64,000 nucleotides of DNA from a virus. Below the pieces are notes generated by a model. The model saw only the letters and a list, made by a program, of their open reading frames with translations, did no database searches and was not told the origin of the DNA. Every line of letters starts with the position of its first letter. Within the stretch, counting starts at the first letter, position 1. Both the position numbers and the translations under genes were made by a program. The DNA lies in IMG/VR virus record IMGVR_UViG_3300035670_000062, positions 49,099 through 113,098 of that record. One strand, given 5' to 3'. Below are positions 35,988 through 43,800 of this stretch, one piece after another.

Positions 35988-37123
35988 TGGATATAATAGA
36001 ACAATTTTTAAATAAAATTTCATATAAATTTGAAAAAGGATATCCTGACATGAATAATGAACAGGATATTTTACTTTTAGAAAATGAATTAATGAAAGTG
36101 GGAATCAATATAAAAGAATCAAAAAAACCCTTTGAATCTTTATCTCCTAAAGCACAAGAGATAGGTAAAGAAATAATGGATTTACTGTCTATACCTATTG
36201 AGCAAATCAAAAGCCAAACATCTAATCGAATTATAGTTTTAACCGATGAAAATCGCCTTAAAATAATGACTAAATTGGTAGATAATGGATTTACTAGAAA
36301 TGTTAATATACCAGGTTCGTCCCAAGGTGGAGTTGAAAAAAACGGAGTAGAAGTTATAATTAAACCTTTATCTAAACAAGGATCTCAATCAGCGGGTAAA
36401 CAAAATGAAACAGATTTTAATAATATAATTAACTCTCATATAAATGAATATGGAAGTCCTATAAATGTATTATTAAAAAGTGATAAAAAAACATTATTAT
36501 ATAAAAATGTAGCTAAAGCAGTAGATGCTTCTACAAAAGGAGCTACGGATTTTGATAAATCTGATACTGATTTGATTGATGAAAATGGAAAAATAATTGT
36601 TGGTATTTCATTAAAAAAAAGAAATGCCATAAGATGGGAAAGTTCAAAAACTAGACCTTTAGATGGTGTAAATGTATTTAAATCTTTTATAGAAAAAGCA
36701 TTACAAGGTAAGTTTGAAAATATATCTTTACTTCCTCTAGAACAAAAGAATAAATATAAATTATATAATCCCATTAAAAATAAAATTTTATCTAAAGTTA
36801 TAATCAAGAATACCCCATCAGACATTCTTGATAAAATAGTATTTGGTAATACTAGTACTGAAACTATAGTAGTGAAGGAGACATTTGAAGGAGGATTTAA
36901 CGATTATAATTTCAATAATGGAGTTTTAACAATAAATTGCTATTTAATTTACACTGAAATAGAAGATATAATAGGAACAGATGATGAACCTGTATTTGCT
37001 TTTTCAAACCACATAGGACAAGCATATGGTATTGAATTTAGAAGTTTCAGTAAAGGATTATTATATAGTGGAGATGAAACAAAGGGTTCAAGTGAAGAAA
37101 TAGATTTTAATGATTTAAAATAA
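35987..37123 (+). CDS. Putative PD-(D/E)XK-like nuclease of unknown specificity
   Basis: The protein has 378 aa. The N-terminus QFLNKISYKFEKGYPDMNNE, then QDILLLENEL, looks like a separate module. In the centre, DKSDTDLIDENGKIIVGISL followed by KKRNAIRW has the arrangement of a restriction-type core (acidic residue, strand, S-x-K with Lys after the strand). This is a weak but plausible nuclease signature. The C-terminal part is a beta-rich domain (FEGGFNDYNFNNGVLTINCY). If it is a capsid cargo nuclease, it could attack host DNA early in infection. Confidence 0.45.
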   Translation: MDIIEQFLNKISYKFEKGYPDMNNEQDILLLENELMKVGINIKESKKPFESLSPKAQEIGKEIMDLLSIPIEQIKSQTSNRIIVLTDENRLKIMTKLVDNGFTRNVNIPGSSQGGVEKNGVEVIIKPLSKQGSQSAGKQNETDFNNIINSHINEYGSPINVLLKSDKKTLLYKNVAKAVDASTKGATDFDKSDTDLIDENGKIIVGISLKKRNAIRWESSKTRPLDGVNVFKSFIEKALQGKFENISLLPLEQKNKYKLYNPIKNKILSKVIIKNTPSDILDKIVFGNTSTETIVVKETFEGGFNDYNFNNGVLTINCYLIYTEIEDIIGTDDEPVFAFSNHIGQAYGIEFRSFSKGLLYSGDETKGSSEEIDFNDLK

Positions 37124-37133
37124 TATATTAATT

Positions 37134-37976
37134 ATGAATCTTAAAAATTTACAACAACTCATAAAAGAAGTTCTTTTTGAAGAAAAAACAAAACGGGATA
37201 GATGTCTTCGTATAGCAGACAAAAAATTTGATAAACCATCAGCTTATAAATCAGGAGCAGTAGTTAGATGTAGAAAAGGTGATATTTGGAAAGGATTAAA
37301 AGAAGCCAAAGAATTAAACGTCCAAGATATAGCATACCAACAAACACCAGGCTTATTAGAAAAAGGGATTAAATATGAATTAGCTCATTTTAGGGGATTT
37401 ATGAAATCCTTTTATAAATGGAGTGGTCCAAAAGATAGAAATGATTTTTTTGATTTTATAGAAAATGTAAAAGGAGAAATAAAACGAGTTCCTTTATCAT
37501 CTATAAAACCTTCCCAACTTGATAAAGACTACAAAAACCCATCTTCAGAATACGAAGCAGAAGAATTTCAAAAAATATTATCAGATGAAAAGGATGCTAA
37601 AGACCATAGAATGGCAGATTTTTATCCTATATTAGTTAATAAAAGAGATAATAAAATAATAGATGGTAATCATAGACATTATGCATTATCTGCTATAAAT
37701 TCACCATATGCTGTAGTATTGCATGTAGATGTACCTAAACAATATTTAAATGAAGATGAATCACTTCATAAATGGTTTAAACGCTCAGGCACACCAGGTA
37801 AAGAGGGTGGTTGGGTTGATTGTAATGCTCCAATTCGTAAAGATGGTGAAATAACAGGATATAAATCATGTGGTAGAAAAGAAGACGAGAAACGTGCAAA
37901 ATATCCTTCATGTCGTCCTACACCATCTCAATGTAAAACACCTGGTAAAGGTACTAAATGGGGTAAAACAAAATAA
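37134..37976 (+). CDS. Mosaic protein: tag, RCRKG module, ParB-like domain and Cys-rich C-terminal module
   Basis: The protein has 280 aa in modules. Residues 1-15 (MNLKNLQQLIKEVLFEE) are a divergent tag. Residues 18-50 hold DRCLRIADKKF and GAVVRCRKGDIWKG. The centre carries a ParB/sulfiredoxin-like signature, FYPILVNKRDNKIIDGNHRH followed by YAL. YLNEDES is a possible protease step. The C-terminus (LHKWFKRSGTPGKEGGWVDC; KYPSCRPTPSQCKTPGKG) is a Cys-rich module I associate with conserved small phage proteins. A decayed copy of its end lies at 38501-38584. Confidence 0.65.
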   Translation: MNLKNLQQLIKEVLFEEKTKRDRCLRIADKKFDKPSAYKSGAVVRCRKGDIWKGLKEAKELNVQDIAYQQTPGLLEKGIKYELAHFRGFMKSFYKWSGPKDRNDFFDFIENVKGEIKRVPLSSIKPSQLDKDYKNPSSEYEAEEFQKILSDEKDAKDHRMADFYPILVNKRDNKIIDGNHRHYALSAINSPYAVVLHVDVPKQYLNEDESLHKWFKRSGTPGKEGGWVDCNAPIRKDGEITGYKSCGRKEDEKRAKYPSCRPTPSQCKTPGKGTKWGKTK

Positions 37977-37980
37977 TATA
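37932..37980 (+). repeat. Direct repeat, copy 1 (flanks the gene at 37995)
   Basis: The sequence starting TGTAAAACACCTGGTAAAGG and continuing to AAAATAATAT recurs at 38549-38597 with a few changes and a one-base length difference that alters the frame. The repeats flank one tagged gene, as expected after duplication or recombination-driven insertion. Confidence 0.75.
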
Positions 37981-37986
37981 TTTACA
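37979..37986 (+). promoter_or_regulatory. Promoter box variant TATTTACA
   Basis: TATTTACAATAAAA before the tagged gene at 37995; one mismatch. Confidence 0.5.
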
Positions 37987-37994
37987 ATAAAAAT

Positions 37995-38501
37995 ATGAAA
38001 AAATCTGAATTAAGACAAATTATTAAGGAGGAAATTATAAGAGAGTTATTTGATACAAAAGAAAAAATCAGATGGCGTGAGGGTGAAGATTCAGATTTCA
38101 CTGCTACCTTTACTGGTCCTAACGATCAGAAATACGTAATAGACATTACTTCCTTAGAATGGTTAACATTACCTAATAGTGCTACTATTACTGCAAGTAA
38201 ACTTTTACCTGACGCAGCTATTGAAATGTGGGAAGACGGTCAAGGATATCATGTTGAATTTAGAGATGTTAAGAAAGGTAAAGGTATTACTGGGTTAGGT
38301 GGTACTGATACAGCAAAAATCTTCGGTATTGTTATTAATGCGTTAGTTGATAAAATGAAACGTGAAAAGGCTGAGCTTGTATTCTTTTCAGCCAAAGAGC
38401 CTTCTAGAAAAGAGTTGTATAAAAAAATAGCACCACTTATAGCAACTAAGTTAGGAATGAAGCAAGTTAATAATGGTACCTATTATTTTTTATATCTTTA
38501 A
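37995..38501 (+). CDS. Tagged cargo protein (MKKSELRQIIKEEI) with conserved C-terminal alpha/beta domain
   Basis: The protein has 168 aa. The tag runs into IIRELFDTKEK. The C-terminal half, GLGGTDTAKIFGIVINALVD, then ELVFFSAKEPSRKELYKKIA and a final MKQVNNGTYYFLYL, resembles the C-terminal domain of the 656-aa protein at 30377 (VVDFAEKVKPEYIGIASMDN...NYHRIYANL). Codon use has more CGT, GCG and CTT than the neighbours, suggesting recent transfer. It is flanked by direct repeats and preceded by a TATTTACA box variant. Function is unknown. Confidence 0.65.
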   Translation: MKKSELRQIIKEEIIRELFDTKEKIRWREGEDSDFTATFTGPNDQKYVIDITSLEWLTLPNSATITASKLLPDAAIEMWEDGQGYHVEFRDVKKGKGITGLGGTDTAKIFGIVINALVDKMKREKAELVFFSAKEPSRKELYKKIAPLIATKLGMKQVNNGTYYFLYL

Positions 38502-38584
38502 ATTATGAGAAAATACATAAAAATAAGAGTGGATGTAGAGGACCTCTATGTAAAACACCTGGTAAAGGTAAAAAAATGAGGTAA
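38501..38584 (+). pseudogene. Relic of the Cys-rich C-terminal module
   Basis: Read in frame from 38501, the sequence gives EKIHKNKSGCRGPLCKTPGK, then GKKMR and a stop. This matches CRPTPSQCKTPGKGTKWGK at the end of the gene at 37134, but the end is frameshifted and no proper start exists. It is best seen as the decayed 3' end of a duplicated gene. Confidence 0.6.
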
Positions 38585-38597
38585 AATAAAATAATAT
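38549..38597 (+). repeat. Direct repeat, copy 2
   Basis: Partner of 37932-37980. The repeat lies inside the relic and runs into the A-rich leader of the next gene. Confidence 0.7.
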
Positions 38598-39216
38598 GTT
38601 AAACGAAAATATTCCAAGTTTCAAAGCCTTAGTTCGTAAATCATACTTTACCAAAAACCACAAAGATTCAGATGAGTTCTATAATGTATATGTTTTTGGC
38701 ATTCAATCATATACTGGAACTATATTAACATTTCATGTTATGACAGATCATGGAATGGTCCGTTCTAGAGTACCCATTTCAGAAATTTACACAAAAATTC
38801 CTACAAACAATATACCATTTAATTTTAAACAATTGTGGGATTGTTTTAGTGAAAATGTAGCTATTATAAAATATGATTTTTTAGTATATCATAGAGCACA
38901 AATTGTGTTAAGAGACGGAAGTAAAGTTTGGGGGACATATATGTTTACTGTAGATTGGTATAATAACCCATACAGTGACGAACCTACTGATTATAAATGT
39001 GGTCATATATTTGAATCAGATGAAGGTTACTTATTATGTATGCCTAACAATAGAATATTTTGGAAAGACAGCAATTGGGTTACTAAAAAATTACCAATAG
39101 ATTTAAAACAATTTAAAGTAGACACTGAATTATCTTCTGTAGAAAATCAATCTGACAAATGGATAACTGAAGATGGAAATTCATTTTATTATGACATGAA
39201 TGAAACCATACATTAA
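38596..39216 (+). CDS. Conserved phage protein of unknown function starting at an LNEN junction
   Basis: The protein has 206 aa and begins MLNENIPSFKALVRKSYFTK. The beta-rich body (FYNVYVFGIQSYTGTILTFH; HRAQIVLRDGSKVWGTYMFT) looks like a conserved soluble domain of phage accessory proteins. Starting with L-N-E-N, the junction motif seen inside the mosaic proteins, suggests that the domain was once part of a processed polyprotein. It overlaps the next gene by 17 bases. No enzyme motif is visible. Confidence 0.65.
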   Translation: MLNENIPSFKALVRKSYFTKNHKDSDEFYNVYVFGIQSYTGTILTFHVMTDHGMVRSRVPISEIYTKIPTNNIPFNFKQLWDCFSENVAIIKYDFLVYHRAQIVLRDGSKVWGTYMFTVDWYNNPYSDEPTDYKCGHIFESDEGYLLCMPNNRIFWKDSNWVTKKLPIDLKQFKVDTELSSVENQSDKWITEDGNSFYYDMNETIH

Positions 39217-39463
39217 TATTTCAACCACCTCAACTCATACAATACGTGAGTTTAATGAAAATATAGACTCTACCGAACTTCTTTGGCATCGGGATTTAAA
39301 AGACCGTAAAGTAACAATATTAGAGGGTAATGGTTGGTATTTTCAAAGAGACAATGAACTTCCTTTGGAATTAAAAGAAGGAGTTAGTATATTTATACCA
39401 AAATTAGAATGGCATAGAGTGATTAAAGGAAACACTACATTAAAAATAAAAATAGAAGAATGA
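39200..39463 (+). CDS. Small cupin-like protein
   Basis: The protein has 87 aa. IREFNENIDSTELLWHRDLK, then RKVTILEGNGWYFQ, LPLELKEGVSIFIPKLEWHR and KIKIEE, is a single-domain cupin-like barrel with two His-containing edges, a type I associate with T4-like phage genomes. Ligand and reaction are unknown. It overlaps the neighbours on both sides. Confidence 0.7.
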   Translation: MKPYINISTTSTHTIREFNENIDSTELLWHRDLKDRKVTILEGNGWYFQRDNELPLELKEGVSIFIPKLEWHRVIKGNTTLKIKIEE

Positions 39464-39993
39464 AAAAATCAGAACTTAGACAACTTATTAGAGAAGAAAT
39501 CTTAGCAGAAGCTAAGAAAAAAGACAAATCAGGTTTACCATTTGCGTTAGCAGCTAACCTTGAAAAATATGGAAAACCACAAACTCCAAAAGATGCTAAA
39601 CTTGTTGATTTCACTCAAAAACAAGAAAAAAATGTAAAGAAAACAGCAGAAAAACTAAAAAAATCAATTAAAGAAGATTTAGGTAACTACATGTTTTTCC
39701 AAAACCTTAAAACCATTAAACAAATGGTTGATGATTTGCTTAAATTAGATGAAAAAATGGTTGATGATATTTTAGCAAATGAACATGATTGGGCAAATGA
39801 CCATATTACAACATCAAAAGATGATGTTGAAGAAGTACATAATTTTTTAATGAATAAAAAAGTTGCTATGTCTGTTGAAATGAATGAAAAGAAACAATTG
39901 TCTCCTAAACAAAAGAAAATAGCCTCAGCAGCATCACCAGAAGATGAAATAACTAGTGATGATTTTAAAGTATTAAGAAAAAATAAAAAATGA
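39460..39993 (+). CDS. Tagged mosaic protein (MKKSELRQLIREEILAEA)
   Basis: The protein has 177 aa. The tag is followed by a Lys-rich linker, then a helical module NYMFFQNLKTIKQMVDDLLK with EHDWANDHITTSKDDVEEVH, and a terminal module LSPKQKKIASAASPEDEITS, then DDFKVLRKNKK. Both modules look like pieces that recur in accessory proteins of such phages. No catalytic motif is visible. It is coupled at both ends by 4-base overlaps (ATGA). It is a likely capsid cargo protein. Confidence 0.65.
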   Translation: MKKSELRQLIREEILAEAKKKDKSGLPFALAANLEKYGKPQTPKDAKLVDFTQKQEKNVKKTAEKLKKSIKEDLGNYMFFQNLKTIKQMVDDLLKLDEKMVDDILANEHDWANDHITTSKDDVEEVHNFLMNKKVAMSVEMNEKKQLSPKQKKIASAASPEDEITSDDFKVLRKNKK

Positions 39994-40829
39994 AAAAAAG
40001 CGAATTAAGACAACTTATTAAAGAGTCACTTAATAATAAATATAAATTAGATTCATGTAATTGTGGTTGTAATGTATGTGAGAATACTGGGAATAAAGGC
40101 GTTATTCTAAATGAAAACATAGCTCCCATACAAATATCTGAAAACATAAAATACCACATTAATAATCGCTTACCCTTAACAGAAAATACATTTAGATATG
40201 GCTCAGATGCATTTTTAGATTTATGGAAAGAAGCACGTCATTTATATTCAAGAAATGCTATTCATGTTAATGAATCTGACAAGGAAATTTTAATGGAAAC
40301 TAATTTAGGTGAATACGGAATATATGAAGGACAAAAAGTACCTTTAGACATGCCTATGGTTGACGAAAATACAGATGAAGACAAAGAAGATAACAAAACT
40401 TGGAGTTCATATGAACAAAAAATGGTAAATCAAATATTGCGTGCTAAAAAAGATGGCACTCCCATATTCGAATTACCTATGAAAACACAAGATTTTTATC
40501 GTAAAAATAAAGATAAATTTACTAAGTCATTAAACGAAGCAGAATTCAAAGGTAAAGATGTAGAGTTAAACAAACCAAAACGTGGTGGTTCTAAAAAGTT
40601 TTATGTATATGTTAGAGACCCTAAAACCAAAAAAGTTAAAAAAGTATCATTTGGGGATTCTGGAGGATTATCAACTAAAGTAAATGACCCAAAAGCAAGA
40701 AAAGCTTTTGCAGCAAGACATGATTGCAAAAATAAAAAGGATCGTACTTCTGCTGGGTGGTGGAGTTGTAATCTTCCTAAATATGCTAAATTATTAGGTA
40801 TAAAAAGTACTTTTACTGGATATTGGTAA
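39990..40829 (+). CDS. Tagged mosaic polyprotein with Cys cluster and conserved C-terminal domain
   Basis: The protein has 279 aa. The tag MKKSELRQLIKESLNNK is followed by CNCGCNVCENTG, a small metal-binding-like cluster. Then come successive possible protease steps: VILNENI, PLTENT, HVNES, ILMETN and SLNEAEF. The C-terminal 85 residues (KFYVYVRDPKTKKVKKVSFG; NDPKARKAFAARHDC; WWSCNLPKYAKLLG) are a domain of the type often fused to phage structural or accessory proteins. The density of LNE-like steps between short segments makes it the clearest polyprotein candidate. Confidence 0.65.
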   Translation: MKKSELRQLIKESLNNKYKLDSCNCGCNVCENTGNKGVILNENIAPIQISENIKYHINNRLPLTENTFRYGSDAFLDLWKEARHLYSRNAIHVNESDKEILMETNLGEYGIYEGQKVPLDMPMVDENTDEDKEDNKTWSSYEQKMVNQILRAKKDGTPIFELPMKTQDFYRKNKDKFTKSLNEAEFKGKDVELNKPKRGGSKKFYVYVRDPKTKKVKKVSFGDSGGLSTKVNDPKARKAFAARHDCKNKKDRTSAGWWSCNLPKYAKLLGIKSTFTGYW

Positions 40830-40866
40830 GTTTTTTAATTACCCGTAATAAGATGTAGTTATGTCA

Positions 40867-40874
40867 TATTTATT
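40867..40874 (+). promoter_or_regulatory. Promoter box variant TATTTATT
   Basis: Precedes the homing endonuclease ATG at 40887; one mismatch. Confidence 0.4.
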
Positions 40875-40886
40875 ATAAATATTAAC

Positions 40887-41717
40887 ATGACAAAGATATA
40901 TCTTGTAACAAACTGTTATGGAGATCCTAATAAAGTTTATATAGGAAAAACTAAAGTTTGTAGAAAACAACCCCATAAAAAAACATATGGTAAACAGATT
41001 GAATATACTTACATAGATGAAGTGGATAGTCTAGATAGACAACATTGGAAGCCCTTGGAAAGTTATTGGATAGAACAATTTAGACAATGGGGATTTGATA
41101 TACAAAATAAAAATAAAGGAGGTGGTGGATTAGAATTCCACACAGAAGAAACCAAACAATACTTTTCCTCAACCAGAAAAGGTAAACCTAAACCATCAAC
41201 CTCAAAAGCTCACAAAGGAAGAACAAGCCCAAATAAAGGTAAGGGTAAAAAAATTCTTCAATACGATCTAACAGGAAAATTCATATCTGAATGGAATAAC
41301 ATAAATGAGGCTATTATTACTCTAGGTCTTACAGTAAATAATGAAAGTATCCGCCAATGCTTAAAAGGAAAAGCAAAAAAATCATCTGATTATATATGGA
41401 GATATTATATTAATGATTATCCTATACAATTAGATTATGATGAAGTAGAATATATTTTAAAAAATACTCAAGGCCCCAAAGGTCAAAAACTCAATACTGG
41501 GAGTAAAATTAGTAAAGCACTAACAGGAAGACATTTATCATCACAACATATAAAAAAGATAAGTAAACCTGTAGCTCAATATGATAAACAAGGTAACTAT
41601 ATTACTCAATATAATAGTATAACAGAAGCATCATCATCCACAAATGCATGGAATATAACTTCATGCTGTAAAGGATATAAAAAAACATCAGGAGGGTACA
41701 TTTGGAGATATATATAA
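40887..41717 (+). CDS. GIY-YIG homing endonuclease with NUMOD modules
   Basis: The protein has 276 aa. The N-terminus IYLVTNCYGDPNKVYIGKTK is a GIY-YIG nuclease core. RKGKPKPSTSKAHKGRTSPN is a NUMOD3-like DNA-binding repeat. ILQYDLTGKFISEWNNINEA followed by GKAKKSSDYIWRYY and, later, PVAQYDKQGNYITQYNSITE followed by GGYIWRYI are two NUMOD1-type helix-turn-helix modules. It sits as a free-standing mobile gene between two tagged cargo genes, with its own TATTTATT box variant. Confidence 0.85.
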   Translation: MTKIYLVTNCYGDPNKVYIGKTKVCRKQPHKKTYGKQIEYTYIDEVDSLDRQHWKPLESYWIEQFRQWGFDIQNKNKGGGGLEFHTEETKQYFSSTRKGKPKPSTSKAHKGRTSPNKGKGKKILQYDLTGKFISEWNNINEAIITLGLTVNNESIRQCLKGKAKKSSDYIWRYYINDYPIQLDYDEVEYILKNTQGPKGQKLNTGSKISKALTGRHLSSQHIKKISKPVAQYDKQGNYITQYNSITEASSSTNAWNITSCCKGYKKTSGGYIWRYI

Positions 41718-41736
41718 TAAACCATTTACTGGTAAT

Positions 41737-42282
41737 ATGAAAAAATCAGAACTTAGACAACTTATTAAGGAGGAGATTAAACAAATTATTTCCGAAAAAT
41801 TTATTAATCTCATAGGAGAAGATAATATTAAACCATACATTCAAGATATATGGAATATAATGCAAAGAACATATAAATCTATAGGTGGTTTTAAGACAGC
41901 TAATTCTCCTGAAGAATTATTAAATAAAGTATCATTTGCTAAACTTGTTAAGAAAGATAATAAAATAATAGCAGCAATTTTATATAAAGATAAATTAGGA
42001 AGAAAAACCATAGCAGGGGGAAGTGATGGGAGTACAGAAGGAGTTAAATGGATTAAAAAAGTATTCCAAGAAGAAATACAACAACAACGTTCATGGGGAG
42101 AATTTAGTGGTAAAATGGAATCATTGATGTTAAAATATGGAGGTATTCCTATCCCCAACTCAGAAGCAGAAAGTATATTAGGTAAAGATATAATTGAAAA
42201 AAATAAAGATGGTTACCATTATACAAGACTAATTAATGGAGAACCTCATGAGAAAATAATAATAGGACATTTAGGAACTTAA
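41737..42282 (+). CDS. Tagged cargo protein with GNAT-like domain
   Basis: The protein has 181 aa. The tag MKKSELRQLIKEEIKQIISE ends in IISE, an (I/L)xE step. The body (DIWNIMQRTYKSIGGFKTAN; KDNKIIAAILYKDKLGRKTI; FSGKMESLMLKYGGIPIPNS; HYTRLINGEPHEKIIIGHLG) looks like an acetyltransferase-type alpha/beta fold known from phage accessory proteins. The substrate is unknown. It is isolated downstream of a homing endonuclease and followed by a 68-base gap. Confidence 0.6.
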   Translation: MKKSELRQLIKEEIKQIISEKFINLIGEDNIKPYIQDIWNIMQRTYKSIGGFKTANSPEELLNKVSFAKLVKKDNKIIAAILYKDKLGRKTIAGGSDGSTEGVKWIKKVFQEEIQQQRSWGEFSGKMESLMLKYGGIPIPNSEAESILGKDIIEKNKDGYHYTRLINGEPHEKIIIGHLGT

Positions 42283-42350
42283 TTGTAGTTTTGTTTGGCT
42301 ATTTGAATAATAGTTTGTATCTTTACATATAAGAAATTAAAATAAAAGTT

Positions 42351-42932
42351 ATGAACATACTAATAATACATGGTTTTAATAGTGGTCCTGGTGATAAGTT
42401 AATTACATTAGAGAAAGAATTCCCCAATGATACAGTTTATTGCCCTCAACTAAACAATGATCCAATAAATGATTATACTTTATTACAAGAATTTATAAAT
42501 AACAATACTAATATTCATATTATAGGAACATCATTGGGTGGGTTTTATACTATGTTATTAGCTATGAATAATAATGAAAGAGATGATTTATCTTTTTATA
42601 TGGTAAACCCATTATTAAAAGCATATGAATTTTTTACATCTAATTTAAATAAATCATTTAAAAATCATAAAAATAATTTCTCATTTACTATATCTGAAGA
42701 ATTTATACTTTCATTGAAAAATATTCAAGATAATCTTTTAAATAATTTTTACCCACATCCTAATATGTATTTTTATTTTGGTTCATTAGATACATCAATT
42801 GAACATCATCATTTAATAGATAAATTGTATTCATTTAATAAACCCATAAATATAAAAATAGATAAACAAGATCATAGATTCAACGATTTATCATTGATAA
42901 TAAAACAAATTAAAGAAAATGAAACAATTTAA
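42351..42932 (+). CDS. Alpha/beta hydrolase, YqiA/UPF0227-like esterase
   Basis: The protein has 193 aa. It starts with the short strand ILIIHGFNSGPGD (oxyanion HG motif). The nucleophile elbow GTSLGGF has Ser61, and an Asp/His pair is present (YFGSLDTS, KQDHRF). Size and motif order fit the YqiA-like esterase family. The substrate in a phage is unknown. It has no tag. A terminator follows at 42958. Confidence 0.75.
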   Translation: MNILIIHGFNSGPGDKLITLEKEFPNDTVYCPQLNNDPINDYTLLQEFINNNTNIHIIGTSLGGFYTMLLAMNNNERDDLSFYMVNPLLKAYEFFTSNLNKSFKNHKNNFSFTISEEFILSLKNIQDNLLNNFYPHPNMYFYFGSLDTSIEHHHLIDKLYSFNKPINIKIDKQDHRFNDLSLIIKQIKENETI

Positions 42933-42957
42933 ATTATAACAAAAAAATTTACTAAAG

Positions 42958-42989
42958 AAGTATAATTCAATTTGGATTATACTTTTTTT
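42958..42989 (+). terminator. Rho-independent terminator
   Basis: AAGTATAAT, loop of nine bases, ATTATACTT with a T run of seven. It lies between the esterase and kinase genes. Confidence 0.75.
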
Positions 42990-43020
42990 ATTCTTATATT
43001 ATTTTAAAATATTTAAAATT

Positions 43021-43563
43021 ATGTATAAAACATGCCGTATTGGATTCACAGGCACAGTCTCAGTTGGTAAAACTACTTTAGTAAATGCTTTAAAAGAATT
43101 ACCTCAATTTAAAGATTATAATTTTGCAACTGAACGTAGTAAATATTTAAGAGATTTAGGTATTCCTTTAAATACTGACTCTACATTAAAAGGTCAAGCA
43201 ATATTTTTAGCAGAAAGATGCTCTGAATTACTGCAGGATTCATTAATAACAGACAGAACTCTTATTGATGTGATATCCTTTACAAACTTAGCTAAATCAA
43301 TAACAGTAAAAGAAGCAGATGATTTTGAAAGACTAGCATCAAACCTCCTTAAAGAATATGACTATATATTCTATATATCCCCAGAAGGAATCCCTGTAGA
43401 GGACAATGGAATTAGAACAACAGACTTAGAATATAGAAATAAAATAGATAAAAATATTAAAAAAATAATTAGAAAATATAAATCTTCAATCAAAAATTAC
43501 CATGAAATAAGTGGTACAACCGAAGAAAGAATTAAACAAATATTGGACGTTATATATTTATAA
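43021..43563 (+). CDS. P-loop nucleoside/nucleotide kinase-like ATPase (AAA_28/NadR-like)
   Basis: The protein has 180 aa. The Walker A motif GTVSVGKTT covers residues 11-19. FATERSKYLRDLG and LITDRTLIDVISFTNL (DR motif) are typical of NadR-like and deoxynucleoside-kinase-like proteins. YDYIFYISPEGIPVEDNGIR is the lid region. It may phosphorylate a nucleoside or nicotinamide riboside for phage metabolism. The final codons overlap the TATTTATA box (43555-43562) of the next gene. Confidence 0.75.
   Translation: MYKTCRIGFTGTVSVGKTTLVNALKELPQFKDYNFATERSKYLRDLGIPLNTDSTLKGQAIFLAERCSELLQDSLITDRTLIDVISFTNLAKSITVKEADDFERLASNLLKEYDYIFYISPEGIPVEDNGIRTTDLEYRNKIDKNIKKIIRKYKSSIKNYHEISGTTEERIKQILDVIYL
43555..43562 (+). 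promoter_or_regulatory. Late promoter box TATTTATA
   Basis: TATTTATAATAAAAA overlapping the stop of the kinase gene; ATG at 43579. Confidence 0.6.
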
Positions 43564-43578
43564 TAAAAATTACATATA

Positions 43579-43785
43579 ATGAAAAAATCAGAACTTAGAC
43601 AACTTATTAAAGAAGAATTAACTTCACTAAAACCTCAATATAATTTCGCAGCTAAAGCATTAAATACAGATATTAAAATTAATAATTCAACAGATGAAAC
43701 ATTTAATACAGATGTTTATTATAAACTAATTGAATTTATTAAAACTAATAACCTCAATCCAAAAACAATAGTATTAACATTCTAA
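43579..43785 (+). CDS. Tagged mini-protein (MKKSELRQLIKEELTSLK)
   Basis: The protein has 68 aa. The tag makes up a quarter of it. The rest (YNFAAKALNTDIKINNSTDE; FIKTNNLNPKTIVLTF) is a small alpha/beta piece with no recognised family. It is preceded by a TATTTATA box. It may be the shortened remnant of a longer cargo protein or a complete small internal protein. Confidence 0.6.
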   Translation: MKKSELRQLIKEELTSLKPQYNFAAKALNTDIKINNSTDETFNTDVYYKLIEFIKTNNLNPKTIVLTF

Positions 43786-43800
43786 CATATATAACATATA

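Noticed and set aside
36436-36825. Minus-strand open frame of 129 codons
   Set aside because: Antisense to a gene coupled on both sides on the + strand; hydrophobic composition typical of shadows here.
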